Source of the DNA: Mycobacterium sp. 1554424.7
GTDB lineage: Bacteria; Actinomycetota; Actinomycetes; Mycobacteriales; Mycobacteriaceae
Length of the DNA: 64,000 nt
Assembly: GCF_001665295.1 (NCBI RefSeq)
Contig: NZ_LZSE01000097.1
Location: forward strand, 62,001 to 126,000
Direction: 5' to 3'
Below the pieces are notes generated by a model, which was not told the origin of the DNA, did not search any database, and saw only the letters and a program-made list of their open reading frames with translations. Every line of letters starts with the position of its first letter. The stretch's first letter is position 1. This document shows, in pieces, positions 35,288-44,075 of the stretch. The position numbers and the translations under genes are program-made.

Positions 35288-35671
35288 CTAAGCTGAGCCG
35301 TCGCCGACGCGGCTCAGCGCGCGGTCGAGCGTGCTGTACAGCGACAGAACGTTGTCCAATCCCATGAGCTTGATCGGCCTGCTGGTGGCGGGACCGTTCG
35401 CGACGACGGCGAACCGAGTGGGCGGTGCGACGTCGGACTGCGCGCTCACGAGGACAGTCATCCCGGCCGAGGCCAGGAAATCCACTTTCGACAGGTCGAC
35501 GACCAGCCCCGGGGGTCGGGTGGCCAGCGCGGTGTGGATCGCCTCGGCGAGTTGTGGCGCGCTGAGCATGTCCACTTCGCCCGAAACGGTGAGCACGACC
35601 GTTTCGTCTACCTGGTGTTTCCCTACCTCGAAGGCGATCTGATCGGCGGAATCGCCGGATTGTTGAATCAT
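35288..35671 (-). CDS. STAS-domain anti-sigma-factor antagonist-like protein
   Basis: A 127-residue single STAS domain. It reads TVVLTVSGEVDMLSAPQLAEAIHTALATRPPGLVVDLSKVDFLASAGMTVLVSA; the Ser in FLASAGM is the usual phosphorylation site of SpoIIAA/RsbV-type antagonists. No adjacent anti-sigma kinase or sigma gene is seen, so it is an isolated partner-switch component. It ends 20 bp from the convergent phosphotransferase. Confidence 0.88.
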   Translation of the reverse strand: MIQQSGDSADQIAFEVGKHQVDETVVLTVSGEVDMLSAPQLAEAIHTALATRPPGLVVDLSKVDFLASAGMTVLVSAQSDVAPPTRFAVVANGPATSRPIKLMGLDNVLSLYSTLDRALSRVGDGSA

Positions 35672-36064
35672 GGTCTATCACTCACATTCGCCCGGTGCGA
35701 GACACCGAGAAATCAACAGCCATTGCCAAGCCGGGGCTGTCGACTCAACCCGCGTAACACGCCTTATAGAGGAAATTCACTCCACCGATCCTGCGCCGCT
35801 GGGCGGAGGCGCAGCCGCACGTGATCTCTCGATCCTAAGCCATGAGCAAACGATGTCGCCCCTCCGGCCTTCGGCACTACACTGCCAACGCCCATTGTCA
35901 GTAGGCGATCGCTGAACGATTTGCGGCGACCCGACGTGGTCGTCGGTGTCGCGATGGTCGCGGCAAGTGTTGCGCACGGCAGCGTCGCGTGGGTGAATTG
36001 CGTCCACCGAGTTCGTTCCCAGGCTGCGCGGCATGGCCCGGAAAAAGCGGGAAGGACGGTGGGC
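35672..36064. other. Intergenic region upstream of the catalase-like gene
   Basis: 393 bp between the divergent STAS and catalase-like genes with no convincing gene; the frames here have no family likeness. A hairpin with CTGCGCC/GGCGCAG arms and a 10-base loop lies at 35791-35814. The frame of the peroxidase is open back to 35921, but that part looks unlike coding sequence. Confidence 0.5.
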
Positions 36065-37195
36065 ATGGAGCCCGGTGGTCAGGATGCGGTCCCGGACGAC
36101 GAAGCCGGCCAAACTGAGCCCGATCATCCACCTCGCTTCGCGCTGAATCGGCGGACCGCGCTGCTCGGCATGGGCGCGGTCGCCGGATTCGCGGCGGTGG
36201 ACGTGGGCGGGTTCGCTTATGCCGGCGGCTGGCTCCGGCCGGACACGCTGACGCCGCCCCGGTTCGCCGATCGCTTCGAGCACGTCTTCGGCCGCCACGA
36301 CGGGTTCCGGCGAAACCACGCCAAGGGACTCAGCGCGACGGGGTCCTTCGCGAGCAACGGGGCGGGCGCGGCCATCTGCCGCGCGGCGGTCTTCCGGCCC
36401 GGCACCGTCCCGATCGTCGGCCGGTTCTCGCTGGGCGGCGGCCTCCCGGACCAGGCCGACAAGCCCGACACCGTCCGCGGCCTCGGGCTGCTGTTCGAGG
36501 CCGACGGCCAGCAGTGGCGCACCGCGATGATCAACTTCCCCGTTTTCACCGACAGCACCCCACAGGGTTTTTATGAGCGGCTGCTCGCGTCCAAGCCGCT
36601 GCCCGACACCGGCAAACCCGACCCGCAGAAGATGGCCGCATTCCTCGATCGGCATCCCGAAACGGTCGCCGCGATGAAGATCATCAAGCAGTCCCCGCCC
36701 AGCGCCGGGTTCGCGGACAGCACCTTTTACGGGCTGAACGCCTTCCGGTTCACCAACGGGGCGGGCGCCACCGTTCCGGTGCGCTGGTCGGTGGTGCCGC
36801 AGGACGCCGGGGCGAGCGGCGGGGCGCCTTCGCCGCACGCCAAGGACTACCTGTTCGACGACCTCATCCGGGCGGTGGCGCAGCGGCCGCTGAAGTGGCG
36901 GCTGATCCTCACGGTCGGTGAGCCGGGCGATCCGACTCACGACGCCACCAAGCCGTGGCCGCAGTCGCGGCGGACCATCGACGCCGGCACCATCACCATC
37001 ACCGCCGTGCAGACCGAGGAACCCGGCAACGCGCGGGATGTCAACTTCGACCCGCTGGTGCTGCCCGACGGCATCACCGGATCGGACGACCCGTTGCCCC
37101 CGGCAAGGTCGGCCGTCTACGCACGCTCCTTCACCCGCCGCGCCGAGGAGCCCAAGTCACCCAGCGAGGTCAACGTGGCCAAGGTGCTGTCATGA
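36065..37195 (+). CDS. Catalase-related peroxidase (SrpA-like), exported
   Basis: A 376-residue heme protein of the short catalase-like family. The N-terminus has a twin-arginine signal (FALNRRTALLGMGAVAGFAAVDVGGFAYAGG, about residues 28-58). The distal His is in RRNHAKGLSATGSF, the heme pocket in TFYGLNAFRFTNG, and the proximal Tyr in PARSAVYARSFTRR. It is much shorter than a monofunctional catalase (about 480-750), as usual for this peroxidase group. ATG 36065 has GGAAGGACGG upstream. It overlaps the cytochrome b561 gene by 4 bp; the pair probably forms a membrane-linked periplasmic peroxidase. Confidence 0.9.
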   Translation: MEPGGQDAVPDDEAGQTEPDHPPRFALNRRTALLGMGAVAGFAAVDVGGFAYAGGWLRPDTLTPPRFADRFEHVFGRHDGFRRNHAKGLSATGSFASNGAGAAICRAAVFRPGTVPIVGRFSLGGGLPDQADKPDTVRGLGLLFEADGQQWRTAMINFPVFTDSTPQGFYERLLASKPLPDTGKPDPQKMAAFLDRHPETVAAMKIIKQSPPSAGFADSTFYGLNAFRFTNGAGATVPVRWSVVPQDAGASGGAPSPHAKDYLFDDLIRAVAQRPLKWRLILTVGEPGDPTHDATKPWPQSRRTIDAGTITITAVQTEEPGNARDVNFDPLVLPDGITGSDDPLPPARSAVYARSFTRRAEEPKSPSEVNVAKVLS

Positions 37196-37770
37196 CGGGC
37201 ACCGCAAGCGAAACAACCAACGCGCCAACACGTTTCGCCCTTCCGTCCCGCATTCTGCACTGGCTGATGGCGCCGATGGTCATCGTCCAGTTGCTGATCG
37301 GGGTGACCATGATCGCCTCGCTGAGTTACTACCCGCTGCTGCTGGCGATCCATCGCCCGCTGGGCGTGTTGATTCTGGTCTTCGCCGTGGTGCGCCTGGC
37401 GAACCGGCTCACCCACCGGCTGCCACCCTTCGTGGCCACCATGGGCCCCGTTGAACGCCGCGTCGCGTCGTGGTCGGAGTACCTGCTGTACGCGCTATTG
37501 CTGCTACAGCCCCTGGTCGGGTGGGCGATGCTCTCGGCCGCGCGGTTCCCGATCACCATGGCGGGTCCGCTGCGCCTACCCGGCATCGCGCCGCACAACC
37601 TCGACCTGTACGGGGTGCTGCGGCAGGCCCACAACGTTTTGGCGTTCTTGCTGTTCCTTACCTTCACCGCCCACGTCTGCGCGGTGCTGTTTCACACGCT
37701 CGGGTTGCGCGACGGGCTCCTCGATCGCATGGCTCTGTGGCCCACCAAACGCGGTCGCGGCTCCCACTGA
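37192..37770 (+). CDS. Cytochrome b561
   Basis: A 192-residue four-helix membrane cytochrome. Helices are at about 18-45, 50-72, 98-120 and 145-170. Candidate heme-ligand histidines are in SRILHWLM, LAIHRPLG, RQAHNVLAF and TAHVCAVLFHTLG. Members move electrons from the quinone pool across the membrane; here the obvious acceptor is the exported peroxidase whose stop it overlaps (ATGA). This gene pair recurs widely in bacteria. Confidence 0.92.
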   Translation: MTGTASETTNAPTRFALPSRILHWLMAPMVIVQLLIGVTMIASLSYYPLLLAIHRPLGVLILVFAVVRLANRLTHRLPPFVATMGPVERRVASWSEYLLYALLLLQPLVGWAMLSAARFPITMAGPLRLPGIAPHNLDLYGVLRQAHNVLAFLLFLTFTAHVCAVLFHTLGLRDGLLDRMALWPTKRGRGSH

Positions 37771-37810
37771 CCGCGCCATTCCTGGTAGTAACACGGTCAC
37801 CCTGGCGCGG
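37771..37810. other. Inverted repeat after cytochrome b561
   Basis: CCGCGCCA and TGGCGCGG form a perfect 8-bp stem around a 24-base loop in the gap between cytochrome b561 and the XRE-type regulator. It could be a weak terminator or an operator for the regulator. Confidence 0.3.
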
Positions 37811-37833
37811 CCCGGCCAGGCTATCGTCATGTT

Positions 37834-38664
37834 ATGCGTGAGCAGCAAGCGCTGGCGACCTTCCTACGGGCACGCCGCGACCTGCTGAAGCCCGCGGATG
37901 TGGGTCTGGCCGAGGGCGAGAGGCGGCGGGTGGCCGGGTTGCGGCGCGAGGAGGTCGCGATGCTGGCCGGCATCAGCTCCGAGTACTACCTGCGGCTCGA
38001 GCAAGGCCGGGAACGGCAACCCTCGGATCAGGTGTTGGAAAGCCTGGCGAATGCGCTGCAGCTCAACGACGACGCCACCGAATACATGCGCAGCCTGGCT
38101 CGCCCCGTTCCGCGCCGTCGGCACCGAGGCTCGGCTTCCGCGGAAAAAGCCGACCCCGGCCTCCAGACACTGATAGACGGTTGGCCTATCACCCCCGCGT
38201 ACGTGGTGGGCCGGCATATGACCGTGCTCGTCGCGAACCCGCTGGCCCGCGCCTTGACGCCGCACTTCGCGCCCGGCGTGAATCAGCTCCGGACCGTCTT
38301 CTTGGATCCCGACTTGCGCGCGTGGATACCCCACTGGGACTACGTCACCGAGATTCTGGTGTCCTGGCTACGGTTCAACATCGCCGAAGAAAACCCCGAC
38401 GACCCCGAATTGCAGTCGCTGATCGGCGAGCTCTCCATCGGCAGCCCCCGGTTCAGCACCTTGTGGGCCCGCCAGGACGTCAAACAGAAGACAAGCGGCC
38501 CGGCGTTGATCAATCACCCGCAGGTTGGCCCGCTCGAGTTGCGCTACCGCGCATTCCGGCTTCCCGAAAGGTGCCAGGGGCTGGTCGCCTACTACGCCGA
38601 GCCGGGCACAGCCTCGGAGGAACGGCTGCGCTTGCTGTCCAGCATCGCCCAGCCGACCTCGTAA
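37834..38664 (+). CDS. XRE-family regulator with MmyB-like ligand domain
   Basis: A 276-residue regulator. The N-terminal helix-turn-helix is VAGLRREEVAMLAGISSEYYLRLEQGRERQPSDQVLESLANAL; residues 110-270 form the MmyB-like domain (ITPAYVVGRHMTVLVANPLARALTPHF, AWIPHWDYVTEILVSWLRF). This type usually represses a neighbouring oxidoreductase gene; here the GMC oxidoreductase 146 bp downstream is the natural target. It is preceded by an inverted repeat. Confidence 0.9.
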   Translation: MREQQALATFLRARRDLLKPADVGLAEGERRRVAGLRREEVAMLAGISSEYYLRLEQGRERQPSDQVLESLANALQLNDDATEYMRSLARPVPRRRHRGSASAEKADPGLQTLIDGWPITPAYVVGRHMTVLVANPLARALTPHFAPGVNQLRTVFLDPDLRAWIPHWDYVTEILVSWLRFNIAEENPDDPELQSLIGELSIGSPRFSTLWARQDVKQKTSGPALINHPQVGPLELRYRAFRLPERCQGLVAYYAEPGTASEERLRLLSSIAQPTS

Positions 38665-38719
38665 GTTTCTTAAAAATCGCTGCCCTACAAGCCCTTTAGC
38701 CAGGCGACTAGCTGCCTGA

Positions 38720-38745
38720 CCGCGGCTCTACCAGTAAGAGCGCGG
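38720..38745. terminator. Hairpin between XRE regulator and GMC oxidoreductase
   Basis: CCGCGGCTCT and AGAGCGCGG pair with one bulged base around a 7-base loop. No T-run follows. It lies 55 bp after the regulator stop and 65 bp before the GMC start, so it may terminate the first transcript. Confidence 0.4.
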
Positions 38746-38810
38746 CCTGGATGCCTCCTCGCGGCGCCGACATGCTCCTTGTACTAACCGAACCTTTGAG
38801 GAGCAATACT

Positions 38811-40433
38811 GTGCGAGAAGGCTTTTCCGAACGTGTCCGCGTCAACCAAGAACGCCTTACCAATACTCTCAAGCCTAGCTACGACTTCATCGTCTGCGGT
38901 GCTGGATCATCCGGCTCAGTGGTCGCCGCCCGGCTGGCCGCCAACCCGGAAGCCAGCGTGCTCTTGGTCGAGGCTGGCGGTGACGACAGTGCGCCGGCCG
39001 TGACCGAGGCCGGCCAGTGGCCGACAAACCTTGGCAGTGAGCGCGACTGGGGGTTTGTTTCCGCGCCAAACCCACGACTCAACGGGCGGTCCGTACCCAT
39101 GTCGATGGGCAAAGTGCTGGGCGGCGGGTCGAGCATCAACGTCATGTGCTGGGCGCGCGGCCACAAGAACGACTGGGAATTCTTCGCCGACGAAGCCGGC
39201 GACCCTGGGTGGGGATACGACGCCGTGCTCGACATCTACCGCCGCATCGAAGATTGGCACGGTCCCTCCGACCCCGCCTACCGCGGCACCGGCGGTCCGG
39301 TCTTCGTTCAGCCGGCTCCCGAACCGAACCCGCTGGCGCCGGCGGCCTTGGTCGCCGCGCGTTCGATCGGCATACCCACTTTCGAGAACCCGAACGGGCG
39401 CATGATGGAAGGCCCGGGGGGAGCCGCCATTGCCGACATACGCGCCCGAAACGGAAGGCGGGAATCGGTATTCCGGTCCTACACCTACCCGCTCATGGAC
39501 CGGCCAAATCTGACGGTGCTGACCAACGCGCTCGTCACGCGCGTTGACTTCAACGCGAATCGTGCCACCGGCGTGGAGCTCCGCTATCGCGGCTCCACAT
39601 TGCACATCGGCGCCGAATCGGAGGTGCTGCTTTCTTTGGGGGCGATGCACACCCCCAAGGTCCTGATGTGCTCCGGCATCGGCGACGAGGCGGAGCTGCA
39701 CAGCGCCGGAATCCCAGTGCGGCAGCACCTTCCGGGTGTCGGCGGCAACCTGCAAGACCACGTCGCATTGTACTGCGTTTGGCAGGACCGCGTGCCGCTG
39801 CCTCCCCGCAACAACATGGCTGAGGCGGCGGTGTACTGGACGATGTCCGATTGCGACACCCCCGACGTGTTCATCTGCCAGGCCGAGGTGCCCATCCCGC
39901 CGAGCGACGAGGCCGTCGCCCGGTACGGCCTCCCGGTGAGCGGGTGGACGCTGGCCGCCGGCGTTGCCCACCCCAAAAGCCGCGGCCGGATCCGGTTGAC
40001 GGGGCCAGACCCACTGGACCCGCTCCGCATCGAGCTCAACACCTTCGACGATCCCCAGGACCTCAAGACGGCCGTCGCGGCCGTGGAGCTGTGCCGCGAG
40101 ATCGGCAACTCGAAAGCGATGTCCCCCTTTGTGACCCGCGAGGTGATGCCTGGCAAGCTGAAGGGGCGGGACCTCGAGGATTTTGTCCGCACCGCCGCCA
40201 CCAGCTATTGGCATCAGGACGGTACCGCCAAGATGGGACGCGACGCCGAGTCCGTCGTCGATGCCTCATTGCGCGTGTACGGGACCGAGAACCTGCGCGT
40301 CGCCGACGCCTCGATCATGCCGCGGGTCACGACCGGCAATACCATGGCGCCCAGTGTGATCATCGGCGAACGCGCGGCGGAAATGATCATCGCGGACCAT
40401 TCGGATAACGGTGGATCTGTGCTTTGTTGGTGA
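38811..40433 (+). CDS. GMC-family FAD oxidoreductase
   Basis: A 540-residue flavoenzyme of the choline-dehydrogenase/alcohol-oxidase group. The FAD-binding motif is YDFIVCGAGSSGSVVAARLA (about 24-43) with the downstream Glu in LLVEAGG; GKVLGGGSSINVM is the GMC signature 1, and SLGAMHTPKVLMCSGIG signature 2. The catalytic His is in TSYWHQDGTAKMG and the C-terminal motif TTGNTMAPSVIIGERAAE. GTG 38811 is preceded by GAGGAGC. It oxidises a primary alcohol; the substrate is unknown. The sequence downstream is full of gene remnants. Confidence 0.92.
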   Translation: MREGFSERVRVNQERLTNTLKPSYDFIVCGAGSSGSVVAARLAANPEASVLLVEAGGDDSAPAVTEAGQWPTNLGSERDWGFVSAPNPRLNGRSVPMSMGKVLGGGSSINVMCWARGHKNDWEFFADEAGDPGWGYDAVLDIYRRIEDWHGPSDPAYRGTGGPVFVQPAPEPNPLAPAALVAARSIGIPTFENPNGRMMEGPGGAAIADIRARNGRRESVFRSYTYPLMDRPNLTVLTNALVTRVDFNANRATGVELRYRGSTLHIGAESEVLLSLGAMHTPKVLMCSGIGDEAELHSAGIPVRQHLPGVGGNLQDHVALYCVWQDRVPLPPRNNMAEAAVYWTMSDCDTPDVFICQAEVPIPPSDEAVARYGLPVSGWTLAAGVAHPKSRGRIRLTGPDPLDPLRIELNTFDDPQDLKTAVAAVELCREIGNSKAMSPFVTREVMPGKLKGRDLEDFVRTAATSYWHQDGTAKMGRDAESVVDASLRVYGTENLRVADASIMPRVTTGNTMAPSVIIGERAAEMIIADHSDNGGSVLCW

Positions 40434-40490
40434 GCGATCGAGGTCGACTGAACATCCCTGCCTCAAGTCATCCTGATGGGGACGAGTTTC

Positions 40491-40661
40491 ATGAGTCGGA
40501 CGGCGCTGGTGACTGGCGCCGGCGGCGGAATCGGATCGGCGATTTGCGATCGGCTTCGCGCCGACGGCGTGATGGTGCGCACAACCGACATCGTTGGGAC
40601 GCCCGACTTTGTGCTGGACCTATCGGTCGATCCAATACCTCCTCGCGTCATGCGACCATGA
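40491..40661 (+). pseudogene. Truncated SDR remnant
   Basis: The frame encodes SRTALVTGAGGGIGSAICDRLRADGVMVRTTDI, a good SDR cofactor-binding N-terminus, then breaks off after 56 residues at a stop; the catalytic Tyr/Lys part is absent. It appears to be the 5' remnant of a short-chain dehydrogenase left behind by deletion. Confidence 0.7.
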
Positions 40662-40676
40662 GCGGCGGTCCCAGAC

Positions 40677-41161
40677 ATGCGCCAAGTCCTCGATGCCGCA
40701 CGGTCGGCCGGAGTCCGCGTTTCCTGCGCGCTGGCACCACCGCTACCGGCCCGGCGACTACGAGACGTGGAAATACATCGCGCCGATCCTGCGGGCGGCA
40801 TGGTCGCGCAAGACCTTCGAATACGGAACCTAGGGCGGTGAGCTGCACCCCGGGTTCGAGCCCCAGCCGGTCGACATCGTCGCCCATGAGCATTGGTGTT
40901 CGAGTGGTTCTCCAACACCGACCTGGACCTGCTGCTGAAGAGGCACGGCATCCGTCGGCTCAACATGATGGGATTGATCGCGCACACCTGCCTCGAGGCC
41001 ACCGTCCGATTCGGCGCCGAACTCGGCTATGAGGTCACGGTGGTCAAGGACGCACCGCGAGCTATTCGGACACCGAGATGCGCCCCGCGTTCGAGGTCAA
41101 CATCCCCAACTACGCCAGCGCCATCCTCACACCGGACGAAGTTGTCGACGCGTTGAAGTAA
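40677..41161 (+). pseudogene. Isochorismatase-family hydrolase, frameshifted pseudogene
   Basis: Fragments in all three frames assemble into one cysteine-hydrolase. They are VLDAARSAGVRVSC, then WHHRYRPGDYETWKYIAPILRAAWSRKTFEYGT, an in-frame TAG at 40831-40833, GGELHPGFEPQPVDIVAHEHWCSSG, a one-base loss near 40905, NTDLDLLLKRHGIRRLNMMGLIAHTCLEATVRFGAELGYEVTVVKDA with the catalytic Cys in AHTCLEA, and a last shift before EVNIPNYASAILTPDEVVDALK. At least three frameshifts and one stop break it, so it cannot make a functional protein. A further remnant of the same family lies at about 60285. Confidence 0.85.
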
Positions 41162-41294
41162 CGGCACGGCGGGTATCAGCGGATGGTCGGGCAACGCGAG
41201 CTGGCGAGGACCGACTGACGACCTGCCTGCTCGCGCCCCGATCGGGCGAATATGATCGGCACCCGACAGTGCCACGAAGGAGTGGGGAAGTTCC
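41162..41294. other. Gap before the aldolase
   Basis: 133 bp between the decayed hydrolase and the aldolase. GAAGGAGTGGGGAAG just before 41295 provides a good ribosome-binding site for the aldolase. No gene is visible. Confidence 0.5.
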
Positions 41295-42188
41295 ATGCCG
41301 AACCAGCAGCAAGCCGACCGCATGACGTCGGGCAAGGGGTTCATCGCAGCGCTCGACCAGAGCGGCGGCTCGACGCCCAAGGCGCTGCGCCTATACGGAA
41401 TTCAAGAGGACGCGTACTCCTCCGAGGAGGAGATGTTCGACCTCATCCACGAGATGCGTTCGCGAATCATCACCTCCCCGGCGTTCAACGGCGACCGGGT
41501 GCTGGCGGCGATCCTGTTTGAACAGACCATGGACCGTGACATCGAGGGCAAGCCGTCGACCACCTACCTGTGGGAGACCAAGGGCGTGGTGCCCATCCTG
41601 AAAATCGACAAGGGCCTCGCGGAGGCGTCCGACGACGTGCAGCTGATGAAGCCGATACCGGGACTGGACGAGCTGCTCGAGCGGGCAGTCGCCAAGGGCG
41701 TCTTCGGCACCAAGGAGCGGTCGGTGATCGGTGGCGCCAACGCGTCGGGCATCGCCGCGATCGTCGCCCAGCAGTTCGAAGTCGGCCACCAGGTGCTCTC
41801 GCACGGCCTGGTGCCCATCCTCGAGCCCGAGGTCACCATTTCGATCCCGGACAAGGCCGAGGCCGAGGGCATCCTGCGCGACGAAATCACCAAGCAGCTC
41901 GAAACCGTGCCCGACGGGCAGCGCGTGATGATCAAGCTGAGCCTGCCGACCGAGGTCAACTTCTACCGTCCCCTGATCGAACACCCGAAGGTGATGCGGG
42001 TGGTGGCGCTCTCCGGCGGCTACTCGCGCGAGGAGGCCAACGAGTTGTTGGCGAAGAACACCGGACTGATCGCCAGCTTCAGTCGCGCGCTGACCGAGGG
42101 ACTTGCGGCCGACCAGTCCGACGAGCAGTTCAACGCCACGCTGGACAAGTCGATCCAGTCGATCTACGACGCGTCCGTCGCCGGCTGA
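41295..42188 (+). CDS. Class I fructose-bisphosphate aldolase
   Basis: A 297-residue Schiff-base aldolase. It has the class I signature region GKGFIAALDQSGGSTPKALRLYGI near the N-terminus, TYLWETKGVVPILKIDKGL, ILEPEVTI, and the active-site Lys in QRVMIKLSLPTEV. The size matches bacterial (Staphylococcus-type) class I enzymes. It cleaves fructose 1,6-bisphosphate in glycolysis and gluconeogenesis. AAGGAGTGGGG stands in front of the ATG. It is convergent with the DUF190 gene, 11 bp away. Confidence 0.95.
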   Translation: MPNQQQADRMTSGKGFIAALDQSGGSTPKALRLYGIQEDAYSSEEEMFDLIHEMRSRIITSPAFNGDRVLAAILFEQTMDRDIEGKPSTTYLWETKGVVPILKIDKGLAEASDDVQLMKPIPGLDELLERAVAKGVFGTKERSVIGGANASGIAAIVAQQFEVGHQVLSHGLVPILEPEVTISIPDKAEAEGILRDEITKQLETVPDGQRVMIKLSLPTEVNFYRPLIEHPKVMRVVALSGGYSREEANELLAKNTGLIASFSRALTEGLAADQSDEQFNATLDKSIQSIYDASVAG

Positions 42189-42199
42189 CGCAGGGCTTC

Positions 42200-43279
42200 T
42201 TAATAGCGGTGGTTGGCCATGGGCGGCCCGCCCCGGCCGGCGTCGCCGTCGTCCGACACCAACGCGGGCACCATTTCGCTGGTCACCAGCCCCTCGTGCC
42301 GGGTGAGCTCGTCGACGACGTCGAAGCACTCCGCCATGTTGGCCGGGGTGTCCACGACGATGGTGACAGCCGGGACGCGACGCCGCAGCGACAGCAGCTT
42401 GTCCCCGTGCGGGCGGTGGTCGCCGTGGTAGCCCCAGATGCCCCGCACTACCGTCGCGCCGTCCGGCGATTCGCGCTGACGAAGCCGCTGCACGATCGCG
42501 CGGTGAATCGGCACACCGTCATGCAGCGCCGATTCAGAGGTGTAGACCATCAGCTTCTGCCACAGGGGCAGGCCGCGCTCGTCGACCCCGGGCAAGGCGT
42601 GCGGCCGTTGCAGTAGCTCGCCGTCGCGCTTGCACACGCGGACCCGTTCGAGCGTGAACATGGGCCGGCGGAGCAACTCGCCGAGCTCGGGCAGCACCCG
42701 GGTGATGCGATCGCCGGAACCGACGGCCACGATCATCATCGGTACGTCGGCGTTGCGACCGAAAAAGTGCGCGCGTTGCCGTTGTCCGTCGATGAGGCCG
42801 TCCACGCCCAGGAATACCGATGCGCCGGCGATGTGGCGCCGGTGCATCAGGTCGCAGACCGCGACATGGGCCGGCACCCCGTCGACGCGCTCCTTGCGGC
42901 CGACGTAGATGGTCAGCTTGACGGCCTCGCGCAAATCGTCGGGAAGCTCTGGGATCTTGACGTCGTCGCGCAGCAGCCGCGCGCGCTCCAGCGTGACCAG
43001 GCCTCGCTGCTTGATCGCAAGCACCGGCTCGATCAGCGCCTCGATGGCTTTTCGCGTGTCCACGGCCACGACCACCACGGGCGGGTCCTCGGAAAGCGTC
43101 AGCGACTCATCGGTTCGCAGGTGCCGCCCCGTCCCGAACCCGCCGATGCCGCGCAGCACGACGCTGCCGGCGATGCGGTGCTGTTCGTAGAGGTCGAGCA
43201 ACACGTCGGACAGGAAGCCCTCATCGGTCCGTCGGCGCTCCGCCATATAGGCACTGAGCTTGAGACAGTCTTCGTCCAC
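42200..43279 (-). CDS. Triple DUF190 domain protein
   Basis: A 359-residue protein made of three copies of a GlnB-like DUF190 domain, at about residues 5-105 (LKLSAYMAERRR), 117-218 (VKLTIYVGRKERVDGVPAH) and 240-343 (LWQKLMVYTSESALHDGVPIH). Each copy has the H-x-x-x-x-x-x-L-x-x-R..GA/ASV-type helix followed by RG-x-x-G and a PVVVVAVD/VPMMIVAV strand. Single-domain DUF190 proteins are usually next to CrcB fluoride channels; no such gene is nearby here. The start is GTG 43279. Function unknown, perhaps ligand-sensing. Confidence 0.88.
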   Translation of the reverse strand: MDEDCLKLSAYMAERRRTDEGFLSDVLLDLYEQHRIAGSVVLRGIGGFGTGRHLRTDESLTLSEDPPVVVVAVDTRKAIEALIEPVLAIKQRGLVTLERARLLRDDVKIPELPDDLREAVKLTIYVGRKERVDGVPAHVAVCDLMHRRHIAGASVFLGVDGLIDGQRQRAHFFGRNADVPMMIVAVGSGDRITRVLPELGELLRRPMFTLERVRVCKRDGELLQRPHALPGVDERGLPLWQKLMVYTSESALHDGVPIHRAIVQRLRQRESPDGATVVRGIWGYHGDHRPHGDKLLSLRRRVPAVTIVVDTPANMAECFDVVDELTRHEGLVTSEMVPALVSDDGDAGRGGPPMANHRY

Positions 43280-43331
43280 ACCCGCTCCCGTCGCCTTGTG
43301 GGGATCCTAGTCGCAGCGGGTGCGCTCTTGG

Positions 43332-43907
43332 TCAGCGGCCAGGGTCGAGCGCCTCGACGATGATCCGGGTGGTGCGCTCGGCTCGGCGTCGTGAGTATTG
43401 TTGCGCCCCAGACAGTATCGGGTACACCACGCCACCGACGATTGCATCCGCCGCCGATTCGGCGGCCGACGCGTCGATGCCGCCGGCGACCAGCCGGGCC
43501 CGCACGCTCTCGTGCAACGGCACGCTGAACCCGGCGCGCAGCTTGACGGCGGTGTCCTCGTGCTCCATGCCGGCGACGGTCAGGATGCGCAACATCGCCG
43601 ATCCCCGCGCCGTCGTCAGGCTCGCGACGAGCCCGCCCACCCACCGCACCAGGTCGGCGGACAGGTCGTCGGTGTGGTCCACCGACGCCAGGATCTTGTC
43701 CGCGTCCTCGAGCATGACGTCGGCGACCAGCGCGGGCCGGGTGGGCCACCAGCGATAGATGGTCTGTTTACCCACCCCCGCCCGAGCGGCGACCGCCTCG
43801 ATGGTCAGGCCGTCGAACCCGCGCTCGAGGAGCAGCTCCCGGGTTGCGGTGACGATGGCCGTGCGCGATTTCTCGCTGCGGCGTCTTGGGGTGAGATCGG
43901 TTGGCAT
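43332..43907 (-). CDS. TetR-family transcriptional regulator
   Basis: A 191-residue regulator. The HTH is [51 protein letters not shown], and the C-terminal half is helical. It is divergent from the fused acyl-CoA dehydrogenase, with a 24-bp palindrome in the gap. A near-copy of that palindrome stands before the acyl-CoA ligase at 58992, so it may control both ends of the second catabolic block. Confidence 0.92.
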   Translation of the reverse strand: MPTDLTPRRRSEKSRTAIVTATRELLLERGFDGLTIEAVAARAGVGKQTIYRWWPTRPALVADVMLEDADKILASVDHTDDLSADLVRWVGGLVASLTTARGSAMLRILTVAGMEHEDTAVKLRAGFSVPLHESVRARLVAGGIDASAAESAADAIVGGVVYPILSGAQQYSRRRAERTTRIIVEALDPGR

Positions 43908-43994
43908 CTAAGTGATCCTCATCTCCCCAGGTCTCTCCCGTCGCCCGCCGGCTTGGGTCGGCTTTACATATCCTGACCCGCCCCGTAGTCTGCC

Positions 43995-44018
43995 ACAAGA
44001 CGAGACGGTTCGTCTTGT
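43995..44018. promoter_or_regulatory. TetR-type operator, copy A
   Basis: ACAAGACGA-GACGGT-TCGTCTTGT has perfect 9-bp arms around a 6-base spacer. It lies 58 bp before the start of the fused acyl-CoA dehydrogenase and 88 bp from the divergent TetR start. It matches the box at 59014-59037 at 21 of 24 positions. Confidence 0.8.
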
Positions 44019-44075
44019 AAAGGAAGGGCAGCGGTCTTCGATGGCGTGTCGTCTCAGCCGCGCAGGGTCGCGGTC

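Noticed and set aside
34089-35681. 530-codon open frame antisense to the phosphotransferase
   Set aside because: Overlaps genes with catalytic motifs; Arg/Gly/Pro/Val-rich shadow.
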